From WRGT01 sp942493035 (GTDB taxonomy: Bacteria; Spirochaetota; UBA4802; UBA5550), in contig OW818666.1 in assembly GCA_942493035.1 (NCBI GenBank), positions 1,240,001 to 1,304,000 of the forward strand: a DNA stretch of 64,000 bases, in the 5' to 3' direction. Positions 43,490 to 51,955 of the stretch are shown in pieces (within the stretch, counting starts at the first letter, position 1; every line of letters starts with the position of its first letter). The position numbers were made by a program, and so were the translations under genes. The notes below the pieces were generated by a model. It was not told where the DNA came from and ran no database searches. It was given only the letters and a program-made list of their open reading frames with translations.

Positions 43490-44608
43490 ATGGCAAGAAA
43501 AGATTTACATGATAAACCCTTTGATGAGGGCACAATAGCAAAGCTAGAGCTGTTTGAAGATTATGCGCAAGCGTGGATTCCAACATTTGTTATGCAGAAC
43601 TGCCTTCGGTTTTGCATCATAGATTTTTTCGCCGGAACAGGGTATGATATAAATCATGTACCTGGTAGCCCTATACGATTATTACAAAAGATTAAAGACC
43701 ATGTAGAACATATTACTGAGCGAAAAATTAAAATAAATTTATACTTAAATGAGTATGATAAAAACAAATTTGAATTACTAAAATCTGCCTGTATAGAATA
43801 TCTCACTATAAATTCAGATATAAATTCAGATATAAATAATGCAATTTCCTTAACATTTTTTAATGAAGACTTTGATAAACTTTTTCCGCAGTTATTGCCA
43901 ATAATAAATCAAATGCCTTCACTTGTTTATCTTGATCAGAACGGAATAAGATTTCTGTCTGAGAAATATTTCCTTGAACTTGAGAAAACACGACAAACTG
44001 ATATATTGTATTTTGTATCTTCTTCATATTTCTGGCGTTTTGGTGAGACGGATGGATTCAAGGTTCATTTAGATATTGATATGGATGAAGCAAAAAAAAA
44101 TCCGTATAAATTTATACATAGAAGTATCATAAATCAGATAAGAGCAAAATTACCGACTAATTCAAGTTTAAAACTCTATCCTTTTTCTATAAAGAAAGGG
44201 CCGAATATACATGGTATTATTTTCGGAGCTTCACATCCTCGTGCGGTTGATAAATTTTTATCATTATCATGGAAACGAAATAAAACAAATGGTGAAGCCA
44301 ACTTTGACATTGATGATGATCTTAATAAATCCCAATTAGATCTTTTTGAAGGGATAAAATTAACAAAAATTGAATCGTTTCAAAAAAGATTACGAGAAAA
44401 AATATTAAATGGTGAAATTGTAGATAATTTCGATGCCTACGATTTTGTTTTAGAAGAAGGTCATATAGGTAGTCATGCAGCAGATGAAATTAAAAAAATG
44501 AAGAAAGAAAAATTTATCAATTATGAATCAACTTCACCACTAGTAACTTATGATAACGTTTATAAAAACAAAAATAAAATTAAATATACAATAATGGGAT
44601 TTAAATGA
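43490..44608 (+). CDS. tcmP: Three-Cys-motif partner protein TcmP
   Basis: 372 residues. The opening HDKPFDEGTIAKLELFEDYAQAWIPTF and IIDFFAGTGYD...GSPIRLL are hallmarks of TcmP proteins, whose middle resembles a Rossmann methyltransferase. The C-terminal third carries a helical domain (FQKRLREKI..., DNFDAYDFVLEEGHIGSHAADEIKKM) that looks like a winged helix. TcmP genes are found next to DUF5131 three-Cys genes, as here, with ATGA overlap. Biochemical role unknown. Confidence 0.85.
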   Translation: MARKDLHDKPFDEGTIAKLELFEDYAQAWIPTFVMQNCLRFCIIDFFAGTGYDINHVPGSPIRLLQKIKDHVEHITERKIKINLYLNEYDKNKFELLKSACIEYLTINSDINSDINNAISLTFFNEDFDKLFPQLLPIINQMPSLVYLDQNGIRFLSEKYFLELEKTRQTDILYFVSSSYFWRFGETDGFKVHLDIDMDEAKKNPYKFIHRSIINQIRAKLPTNSSLKLYPFSIKKGPNIHGIIFGASHPRAVDKFLSLSWKRNKTNGEANFDIDDDLNKSQLDLFEGIKLTKIESFQKRLREKILNGEIVDNFDAYDFVLEEGHIGSHAADEIKKMKKEKFINYESTSPLVTYDNVYKNKNKIKYTIMGFK

Positions 44609-45357
44609 GAACTACAAAAATCGAATGGACTGATAAAACTTGGAACCCTGTTACCGGCTGTACTAAAATATCCGCTGGTTGTGCAAATTGTTATGCCGAA
44701 GTTATGTCAAAAAGACTTCAAGCCATGGGACAGAAAAAATACAGCAATGGTTTTATATGTACGGTGCATGATGAAGTATTAGACGAACCACTACGATGGA
44801 AAAAGCCTCACACGATTTTTATCTGTTCTATGAGTGATTTGTTTCATGACGATGTACCATTCAGCTTTATTGATAAAGTTATGGCAATTATTAAATCCAC
44901 TCCGCATCACCGGTATCAGATTCTAACCAAAAGAGCTGAACGAATGAACAGGTATTTTAAAAAAATAAAAATACCGGAGAATGTCTGGCTTGGTGTGACC
45001 GTTGATATAGAAGATTCTAAAAGCAGGATTGATCAGATAAGAAATATAAAAGCCCCTATTAAATTTTTATCATGTGAACCATTGTTGGAGGATTTAGGAA
45101 AACTTGATCTAACAAACATTGATTGGGTGATAGTCGGAGGAGAAAGCGGTAACAGAGCAAGGCCGATGAAAGAGGAATGGGTAGAGAATATTAAAGTACA
45201 GACAAAACAGCAGAAAGCAGCTTTCTTTTTTAAACAATGGGGTACTTGGGGTAGTGATGGTATTAAGAGAAATAAAAAGCTAAACGGTAAAATGATTAAA
45301 GGTAAAATCATTCAGGAAATGCCTTTGCGTTCTACTGATATAAATGTACATATTTGA
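44605..45357 (+). CDS. DUF5131 (phage Gp37/Gp68) three-Cys-motif protein
   Basis: 250 residues. The N-terminus IEWTDKTWNPVTGCTKISAGCANCYAE has the CX6CX2C triad that gives the family its name. Later segments are FICSMSDLFHDDVP, YQILTKRAERM, LGVTVDIED, FLSCEPLLEDLG, WVIVGGESGNRARPM and FFKQWGTWG. The barrel-like pattern recalls radical-SAM enzymes, and the three Cys could hold a metal or Fe-S cluster (inference). The start overlaps the tcmP stop by four bases. Confidence 0.9.
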   Translation: MRTTKIEWTDKTWNPVTGCTKISAGCANCYAEVMSKRLQAMGQKKYSNGFICTVHDEVLDEPLRWKKPHTIFICSMSDLFHDDVPFSFIDKVMAIIKSTPHHRYQILTKRAERMNRYFKKIKIPENVWLGVTVDIEDSKSRIDQIRNIKAPIKFLSCEPLLEDLGKLDLTNIDWVIVGGESGNRARPMKEEWVENIKVQTKQQKAAFFFKQWGTWGSDGIKRNKKLNGKMIKGKIIQEMPLRSTDINVHI

Positions 45358-45371
45358 ATTAAGAGGGTGCT

Positions 45372-46352
45372 ATGTTTGATGATATCAATAAAATAATTCT
45401 AAATAATTCTCAAAAGTTGTGGCTTAAAGAATCTGTAGATATGTTTATGAATTTTGAATATCCTGATAGATTTGTTGTAAAAGTTCGGCTATTGGATATA
45501 GTTAATAAAGATTTTAATCCAAATACAATTGACAAGGCTCTGTTTGAGTCTGGGTATTATCCAACCATAATGGGAATATGGTATATCTATCCGGAACATG
45601 AGATATTTAAAGTGATCGATGATGTTATCATTATAATCCGCAAAATGATAGTTAATAACCCTAAAATTGATAAAATTCAAGCTGAAGAATTAATAACTGC
45701 ATCAGGTTATGAAAAAAAAGAAATCTATCAAGCAATATATATACTAAACAATACTATAAAATTGTTTCATAGTGTAAACACTAATAATGATTATTTTAGT
45801 GATGTTCAAATCTATGAAACTCAATTAAAAGAAAGATTTATAGACTATATTGATTTAGAAACAGAATCGAGTAAATATTACAATAGTATTTCAACAAAAA
45901 GTTTATCTGCTAATAAAAAGATAATGAAATCAATGGATGATAATGAAATAATTAAAGATTCAGCTTTTATAATTATGGCTATGAATAATGAAATTCCAGA
46001 ACTTGATGATGTACATAACGCTATTAAAGAAGTATGTAAAATGTTTTCTATCAATGCAGTCCGTGCTGATGATATTGAACATCAAGATAAAATCACAGAT
46101 GTAATTATTGATAGGATAAGAAAATCTGAATTCATTATTGCTGATATAACTTATGAAAAGCCTAATGTTTATTATGAAATTGGATTCTCTCATGCTATAG
46201 GGAAGCGACCAATACTATTAAGAAAAGGCAGTACACCTCTTCATTTCGATATCGCTGGTTATAATGTTCCAGAATATTCAAATATAACAAAACTTAGAGA
46301 ATTATTAACTAATCGTCTTGAAGCTATCACCGGGAAACAACCTAAAAGATAA
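45372..46352 (+). CDS. Predicted effector with nucleoside-deoxyribosyltransferase/TIR-like C-terminus
   Basis: 326 residues. The first about 190 are helical and unrecognised, with a possible winged-helix segment (KIQAEELITASGYEKKEIYQAIYIL). The C-terminal 125 (FIIMAMNNE, VRADDIEHQDKITDVII, FIIADITYEKPNVYYEIGFSHAIGKRPILL) match the NDT/TIR-like Rossmann fold used for nucleotide hydrolysis or sensing in defence proteins. The N-terminal part may regulate it. It lies 14 bases after the DUF5131 gene. Confidence 0.75.
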   Translation: MFDDINKIILNNSQKLWLKESVDMFMNFEYPDRFVVKVRLLDIVNKDFNPNTIDKALFESGYYPTIMGIWYIYPEHEIFKVIDDVIIIIRKMIVNNPKIDKIQAEELITASGYEKKEIYQAIYILNNTIKLFHSVNTNNDYFSDVQIYETQLKERFIDYIDLETESSKYYNSISTKSLSANKKIMKSMDDNEIIKDSAFIIMAMNNEIPELDDVHNAIKEVCKMFSINAVRADDIEHQDKITDVIIDRIRKSEFIIADITYEKPNVYYEIGFSHAIGKRPILLRKGSTPLHFDIAGYNVPEYSNITKLRELLTNRLEAITGKQPKR

Positions 46353-46386
46353 AGATATTATTATATAAAAGATGAAGGTGAAATAA

Positions 46387-46956
46387 GTGGAACCAGGTGA
46401 AATTTTAAAAAGAGAAGCTTTTGATAATTTGATTACTATTTTTATACCGGGAGCATTGGCGATCTTCCCTTATATATTTATTTTATCTATTCATTATCCG
46501 GTAATAATTGAGTTCTGGAAGATTCATAATGTTGTTTACGTTTCTATTTATATATTTTTCTCAATACTTGCAGGCCTTCTCATTGACGGTTTTGGTTTAA
46601 GAATAGAAAAAATATGGGATTTTATAATTGATAGTGAAAGTAATCCGCATAATAAAGAATGGGAAGTATATCTTAAATTAAATTTAAAAGATGAAATTAT
46701 AGCTCAACGGTATCTCAGCGTTAAGCTTGTAGGTATGAAAGTTGAATTGGCTCTTTCTGTTTCTGTGTTTTTTGTTATCATAGGCATTGTGTGGTTATTT
46801 ATTATTTCTCATTTTTGCAGTGGGCGTACATTCGCTGGAATACTTCTATCTCTTATAATTTTATTTATGTATATACTATGGGAGTCATATAGTTCAGCAA
46901 GATTGTTAGGTGAGACAAGAAAGTTAATTCTAGATGCAATGTCTAAGGAATATTGA
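46387..46956 (+). CDS. Small four-TM membrane protein
   Basis: 189 residues from GTG 46387 (AAGGTGA five bases upstream). TM helices lie at about 15-38, 47-68, 118-140 and 147-165, with a charged cytoplasmic loop (about 75-115). No family recognised. As the last gene of the operon it could be a membrane effector or anchor, as small membrane proteins are in many defence systems (inference). Confidence 0.7.
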   Translation: MEPGEILKREAFDNLITIFIPGALAIFPYIFILSIHYPVIIEFWKIHNVVYVSIYIFFSILAGLLIDGFGLRIEKIWDFIIDSESNPHNKEWEVYLKLNLKDEIIAQRYLSVKLVGMKVELALSVSVFFVIIGIVWLFIISHFCSGRTFAGILLSLIILFMYILWESYSSARLLGETRKLILDAMSKEY

Positions 46957-46987
46957 TTTTAAGTTTTTGTAATGAAAGGAGAACCCA

Positions 46988-47074
46988 ATGTCCCTATCCC
47001 CAAACCTCGTAAAAATAAAAAACGAAAACCTAATCCCGATGAACTCCATAACTCTCAACATCGAAAACGCCTAA
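46988..47074 (+). CDS. Very short ORF with strong ribosome site
   Basis: 28 codons from ATG 46988 (MSLSPNLVKIKNE...TLNIENA). An ideal AAAGGAG sits 6 bases before the start, yet the ORF ends 45 bases before the next gene. It could be a leader peptide, a truncated gene, or chance. Confidence 0.3.
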   Translation: MSLSPNLVKIKNENLIPMNSITLNIENA

Positions 47075-47118
47075 GGATACCACCAACCCATCATTTCCCA
47101 AAAAAAGGAAAAAGTTTT

Positions 47119-48150
47119 ATGAAAAAAATAATTATACTGGCTGTAATGATTTCCCTGCTAAGCCGGACATTGTATTCTGCTGATACAAAAATTCCTGAAA
47201 ACCTTAAACTTTATGCATATATGATGCTGCTTTTTAATGAGAATGTTCACCTGGTTAATAAAATAGAAACAGAAAAAATTACTGTTAATGAATTATTCCA
47301 AAATGAATCTGTAAACCATACAAGATTTATAAAGTATATGAATAGTATAAACGACATGAAGATCCGATTACTGGCTCAGGGGATGTTTGAATATTTTAAA
47401 GACAGAAATTCTTTTACTCCTGAAAAAATAAATACTCTTGCGAAGTCCCTCGAGGATATAAACATACTGGTGAAATTTAATATAAATAACAATTCCGGGA
47501 ATTTTGTTGATTATTTATTATTCGGCAAGCGTGAAAAGCTGACAACCAGATCACCATTTTTTAAGGATGAAGTAGATTATTATAACATAATCCCGTTTCT
47601 TCATTATGATGATTTGACAACAAGCAGCGTTACTATTTATCCAAACTGCATTTATATAAATATGCGGGAGGCTGCTTATGATCATAAAGTGTTTCTGGAT
47701 ATATTATCCGGGAAAAACAGTATCGCGCAATATCTTGGTGTTTCAATTGATGACAATATAAGGTGCGCTGTAAAAAAGGCGTACCCGGTTAAAAAATGTT
47801 CAATAAATGATGTCAGAAGATTATCCGAAAGTCTGTTGTTAGGAATGCAGATAGCCAGGGAAAAGCTTAATATAAAAGAATTACCTTTAAGTCGGGCATT
47901 CGGGATCACTTCGGCAATATACGATTCACCTTATGAAGGACTTATTTTACTGTTTGCATATCTTCAATATGATAAAAAAACAGATTACGCCGTAAGTGCA
48001 AAAAGTTTCGTAAAATTTGTTTCAGATAAAACCGGCAATAAATTAATTACGGAAGATCCATCTATTTTATGTTCCATGGGGAAGGCTGAATTAAAAAATA
48101 TTGCTGATGAGTATTATTTGTATTTAATAAAAAATGGGGAGTTGTATTAA
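47119..48150 (+). CDS. Secreted hypothetical protein
   Basis: 343 residues from ATG 47119 (AAGGA upstream, signal peptide KKIIILAVMISLLSRTLYSA); the frame upstream of this start is not needed. The mature part is largely helical (SRAFGITSAIYDSPYEGLILLFAYLQYDKK, IADEYYLYLIKN). I do not recognise it. It lies between the defence operon and the orphan nuclease-like gene, with no clear link to either. Confidence 0.65.
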   Translation: MKKIIILAVMISLLSRTLYSADTKIPENLKLYAYMMLLFNENVHLVNKIETEKITVNELFQNESVNHTRFIKYMNSINDMKIRLLAQGMFEYFKDRNSFTPEKINTLAKSLEDINILVKFNINNNSGNFVDYLLFGKREKLTTRSPFFKDEVDYYNIIPFLHYDDLTTSSVTIYPNCIYINMREAAYDHKVFLDILSGKNSIAQYLGVSIDDNIRCAVKKAYPVKKCSINDVRRLSESLLLGMQIAREKLNIKELPLSRAFGITSAIYDSPYEGLILLFAYLQYDKKTDYAVSAKSFVKFVSDKTGNKLITEDPSILCSMGKAELKNIADEYYLYLIKNGELY

Positions 48151-48578
48151 ATCAGGTTCTGGAAAAGAGTTTTGGTGTAGATATTAACAATCCAGGATTC
48201 ATCCCTTTTTGAATGGTCCATGAATTTGAAAATATGTTTTTTCCGTTATATGAAATCAATTCATGGGCCATTGATCACCGGTAGAATAGTTCTATATGAA
48301 ATCAGAAGTAAGTGCAGACATTTCAATCAATGGCTGACTTCTGTTGAATTAGTCGGATATTCGAAAGTAAAAGTAATCTACTACGAAAACCCTCTCCGTG
48401 AGGAGAGGCCGCTCAATGACATTCGTGTCATCGCGGCATTAGTCCATCCATGTACGTCAGGTGCGCAGCAGGCCGGGTGGGGTCAGCAATGCGATTATTA
48501 ACAGGTAAGAAAACTTTAACAAAATAGCGCTGTACTCAATATCAGACAAATACAATAATAATAAACCGGAAGGCCTAA
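48151..48578. other. Intergenic stretch with hairpins
   Basis: 428 bases. An imperfect inverted repeat AATGGTCCATGAATTTGA (48212) / TCAATTCATGGGCCATT (48256) lies near the left. Two stems lie at 48391-48437: CCTCTCC-GTGA-GGAGAGG, and GCCGC..ATGAC/GTCAT.GCGGC. A 93-codon frame (48220-48501) spans these, but its composition and repeats argue against a gene. Confidence 0.5.
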
Positions 48579-49259
48579 ATGTCCAAACCAATTCTCCCCG
48601 ACATCCTGAGTAATAAAATCGAAGCCATGATCTGCGACGGGATATCCACAATTGAAATCTACGACCAGGTAATTGACGAAGTTGCTATTCACGTGGAATC
48701 AGAAGAACAGGTGATAAGATGTATCTCCTCAATCCGGGGTAAGGCTTCACTTAAAAATAAAAACATAAAAACTTATCCCGAAAAAAAACTGACTATTCCT
48801 GCTAGAAAAAACTTTGATACAAAACCGCACACTTATAACATAAAGCAGTTAAACACCGTTATGCCAGAAAAAAAATTCGAAAGCCTATGTGAACCCGTTG
48901 TTATTGACATTCTTCAGAACTACGAAGGATTTAAACTGGTTGAGAGCGCCAACAATGTTTCCGGTTTCCATAATCCCCTTTTCGATTTTTTTGCTTTTAA
49001 AGGTAAGACCCCGTATATCATAGAATTTAAAGGATCTCTGAACAGTTTCAATTCTCCCGGCGAAATGCAGAAACGGCGCATAAAGGAATTGATGAGTCAT
49101 ATTGATGGACTAAAACTGGCGCTCATCCAGTTGCGGATTAATACCGGAGAGTACAGGATATTTTATAATAACGAAATAAATCTTTTCTTTGACGGCCGGA
49201 AGGTTTCTATTGCACCGGTGATTGAATGGATAGAGGGGAAACTGAAGAAGACCGACTGA
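48579..49259 (+). CDS. Putative PD-(D/E)XK-type nuclease-like protein
   Basis: 226 residues. The N-terminal 80 residues are helical (DGISTIEIYDQVIDEVAIHV...). The C-terminal half has the arrangement FDFFAFKGKTPYIIEFKGSL, i.e. D-x(n)-EFK, the core of restriction-endonuclease-like folds, then a helix and QLRINTGEYRIFYN. A nuclease role is inferred from that motif only. AAGG precedes the start. Orphan gene inside the island. Confidence 0.6.
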   Translation: MSKPILPDILSNKIEAMICDGISTIEIYDQVIDEVAIHVESEEQVIRCISSIRGKASLKNKNIKTYPEKKLTIPARKNFDTKPHTYNIKQLNTVMPEKKFESLCEPVVIDILQNYEGFKLVESANNVSGFHNPLFDFFAFKGKTPYIIEFKGSLNSFNSPGEMQKRRIKELMSHIDGLKLALIQLRINTGEYRIFYNNEINLFFDGRKVSIAPVIEWIEGKLKKTD

Positions 49260-49386
49260 TGATGATTAATATAATTTATGTGAATCTCAATCAGTAAATC
49301 CTTCCAATCCTTAAATCCTAAGAATCCTAATTCAGACAAATTGCAGAAAGAAATCCCGGATATTTCCCATGGGAGAGTATGTATAG

Positions 49387-49530
49387 TCTTTATTTAGAGA
49401 GAATAGTTTTGATGTTTTTAATGTAAGGGAAGAGGAATTAACCGATTGCAGTGACGAACATTTGATCACAGTTTGGCTTGATGAGAGTAGAGTACTTGTT
49501 ACACTTGACCTGAATTTTTCCGATATATGA
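49387..49530 (+). pseudogene. Remnant of a DUF5615 PIN-like toxin gene
   Basis: Reading from 49387 to the TGA at 49528-49530 gives FDVFNVREEELTDCSDEHL, then LDESRVLVTLDLNFSDI, the middle of DUF5615 PIN-like proteins (VxE...S.DexIL..A...RVLvTlDxDF). A stop precedes it, no start exists, and the usual C-terminal third is missing. It is a decayed toxin-antitoxin component. Confidence 0.6.
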
Positions 49531-49629
49531 AGATATCAGCCGGATCAGTTGTATGGAATAATTATAATAAGAGCATATAATCAAAATTATAATTTAATTT
49601 AATTTAAATATATGAATTTTAGTTTAGAT

Positions 49630-49656
49630 AAAAAAGCCCTGATATAATCAGGGCTT
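49630..49656 (-). terminator. Terminator after tRNA-Arg
   Basis: On the minus strand GCCCTGAT-TAT-ATCAGGGC ends in six T, five bases after the tRNA 3' end. Confidence 0.85.
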
Positions 49657-49660
49657 AATG

Positions 49661-49733
49661 CGCGCCTGGGAGGAGTCGAACCTCCGACGCACGGATTCGA
49701 AGTCCGACGCTCTATCCACTGAGCTACAGGCGC
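49661..49733 (-). tRNA. tRNA-Arg (anticodon UCG)
   Basis: 73 nt. Acceptor GCGCCTG/CAGGCGC with discriminator G. D arm AGCTCAGTGGATAGAGC, anticodon loop CTTCGAA, T arm AGGTTCGACTCCT. CCA is not encoded. Its 3' end faces the accessory island to the left, the usual geometry for tRNA-targeted integration, but no second copy of the 3' end is found. Confidence 0.96.
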
Positions 49734-49997
49734 ATTAAAAGATAATTATTTTTTAACATGAAAGTTGTCAAGACAATAAATCAAAACTTATTCTGATGAT
49801 AAAAGTTAGCAAATTATTTTTTGGGGTGCGTATGCTCCGCATACGTTGTGAATGTTGAATTTAGGGGTGCTGGCCCCGTAATCTCATATTTCAGGCGAAA
49901 TTATATTTATTTTTAGATTAATATTATAAAAAAAATGTCCATTTTAGTTTTTTTTAATAAAAAAACCTCTAAATTCCAAAAATAGAGTTAATAATTA
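49734..49997. other. Intergenic stretch with small palindromes
   Basis: AT-rich, non-coding. 49825-49885 holds GGGGTGCGTATGCTCCGCATACG (stem CGTATGC/GCATACG) and GGGGTGCTGGCCCCG, both short REP-like palindromes. Confidence 0.4.
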
Positions 49998-50027
49998 TTG
50001 ACAAGCGGTATAAAACTCTTATATAAG
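49998..50027 (+). promoter_or_regulatory. Sigma70-type promoter for the TAXI operon
   Basis: TTGACA at 49998-50003, 18 bases, then TATAAG at 50022-50027. The ATG at 50061 follows about 34 bases later with GAGGAG before it. The next genes run close together to 58599. Confidence 0.7.
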
Positions 50028-50060
50028 AAGTATGTTGTTGATGATGAGGAGACGAAATTT

Positions 50061-51932
50061 ATGAAAATTAGGTTACCTTCATTATTTAAAATATTTTTTC
50101 TTTTAATTTTATTATTTATTATCACCTGCAGTAAATCTGAGACTGATTCAAAAAAAACTTCCGGTAATTTATATAGCGGACCATTAAGCGGAGGGCATTA
50201 TGATTTTGCCCCGGGGATTATTGCTTCTACTGAAAGAATATTCGGTATATTACTTAAAAACCAGCCAACAAACGGATCTTATGAAAATATTCAGTTGATG
50301 ATACGCGATGAATCAGCTATGGGATTGGTTCTTGAGGATACATTCACATATGCTGTAAAAAAAGGTATTGCCGACAATAATCTGGAACTCATTGCAGCTG
50401 CTGCTAAACTTAAGGTTTTGATGGTCGCTTTTTATTCGGACGTATATATTCTGGTTAACAAAAATAGCGGAATAAACAGTATTTCCGATCTTGCAGGTAA
50501 AAAAGTCAGTATTGCTGAAGAAAACTCAGGGACCTATATAACCGCACGGACAATTTTAGACACTTATACCTTTAGTACACCCCCCGTTTATAATAATGAC
50601 AGCACCGAAACAGCTCTGCAGAATGTCATAAATGGAACTAATGATGCTCTTATCAAAGTGACTGCCGACTCATCCGGCTATTTCGGAGCATTGACTGCAA
50701 ATGACAATGTAAAATTTATCAGGGCTGAACTTGCGGGAGAGAAAGCCTTATATGATCATACAGGTATTATTTTAAAAGATGATTTTCCGTTTCAGTTGGA
50801 TGACATTACCGGAAATATCAGAGTTCGTGTATTGCTTGTCGGTACACCTGATTATGAAGAAAAGCAGATGGATGAGCTGCTGGGTAATATTTTTGCCAAT
50901 AAAGATATATATGCCGGACGTTTTTCGAATATCTGGGATTCGGTTACTGCTTATGATTCTATAAAATATTTCGGTGAATCACCATATGCCTGGAATTATA
51001 AATGTGCAGGTTATTTTACCGGTATTGATACAATTCCGAATGCTCAGACTAATCTGGTCTGCGGTACCGTCGGCGGCAGTACTGAAATAATCGCCGGTGA
51101 TCTGCTTCCCTTAATTCTGAATAAAATGGGACTCAATCTTACTGTCGTTAATACATCCGGATCACCGGAAATGGCGATAAACATCGCTGACGGGAGTGCG
51201 GCAATGGCAATTGTGCTCGACGATGTTTATGAGTATCTTAACGGATGTAATAATTCTTATGATTATATGACAGCCCTTTCCCTTAAAAAGATTATGCCGT
51301 TATTCAAAGAGGAAGTTCATGTGCTGGTCAATACAGGAAGCGGAATAAATACTTTTGCCGATCTTGCCGGGAAAAAAATATGCGTCTGCGAAAAAACTTC
51401 AGGCTCGTTCATCGTGGCCAGGAATATACTGAGAACTTATGGATTTACCGCAGCAAACGCCCCGACGTATTACTTTGAAAGCCCCGAAACTGCAGTAGCA
51501 AAAGTCGTTAATGGGACCTACGACGCAATTATAAAAGTCAGTGCTCAACCTTATTCTCTTTTTACAGGATTGAACGCTGGAGATCCCGTCAAGCTTATAC
51601 CGGCACGTGTTAAAGACGGAACTATAAGCACAGATTATGAAACCGGCACAATCGCCGGAGGTCAATATCCTTTTCAGAGCACCGATGTAACAGAGAATAT
51701 TTTCGTCCGCAGTCTGCTCGTCGTATCTCCGGCTGTGAGCGATGTTTACGCTGGAGACCTTATCGATGCGGTGCATGCGGCAATTGAAGCAGGCCAGTTT
51801 TCATCTCATGCAGTTTACTGGACTGATGTAACACGGGACGCAGGTCTGCAGTATTTCAGGAAAAAACCATATGGCTGGTCGCAAAAGGCGGCGGAGTATT
51901 ACCTTTCCGGACTCGGATATCAGCCGGAATAA
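50061..51932 (+). CDS. Lipoprotein with two tandem TAXI-type solute-binding domains
   Basis: 623 residues from ATG 50061 (GAGGAG upstream); an upstream in-frame TTG is actually the -35 box. Lipoprotein signal with lipobox IITC. Two homologous halves follow (about 30-325 and 330-623). Each has a TAXI-family strand set: DVYILVNKNSGINSISDLAGKKVSIAEENSGT in the first and EVHVLVNTGSGINTFADLAGKKICVCEKTSGS in the second. TAXI proteins normally have one such domain and feed TRAP carriers; none is encoded here. The ligand is unknown. Confidence 0.88.
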   Translation: MKIRLPSLFKIFFLLILLFIITCSKSETDSKKTSGNLYSGPLSGGHYDFAPGIIASTERIFGILLKNQPTNGSYENIQLMIRDESAMGLVLEDTFTYAVKKGIADNNLELIAAAAKLKVLMVAFYSDVYILVNKNSGINSISDLAGKKVSIAEENSGTYITARTILDTYTFSTPPVYNNDSTETALQNVINGTNDALIKVTADSSGYFGALTANDNVKFIRAELAGEKALYDHTGIILKDDFPFQLDDITGNIRVRVLLVGTPDYEEKQMDELLGNIFANKDIYAGRFSNIWDSVTAYDSIKYFGESPYAWNYKCAGYFTGIDTIPNAQTNLVCGTVGGSTEIIAGDLLPLILNKMGLNLTVVNTSGSPEMAINIADGSAAMAIVLDDVYEYLNGCNNSYDYMTALSLKKIMPLFKEEVHVLVNTGSGINTFADLAGKKICVCEKTSGSFIVARNILRTYGFTAANAPTYYFESPETAVAKVVNGTYDAIIKVSAQPYSLFTGLNAGDPVKLIPARVKDGTISTDYETGTIAGGQYPFQSTDVTENIFVRSLLVVSPAVSDVYAGDLIDAVHAAIEAGQFSSHAVYWTDVTRDAGLQYFRKKPYGWSQKAAEYYLSGLGYQPE

Positions 51933-51955
51933 TCAGGTTAAGAGGAGCAGAAATC

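Noticed and set aside
48220..48501. 93-codon frame
   Set aside because: It spans two hairpins and an inverted repeat, has no ribosome site, and its composition is unlike a protein.
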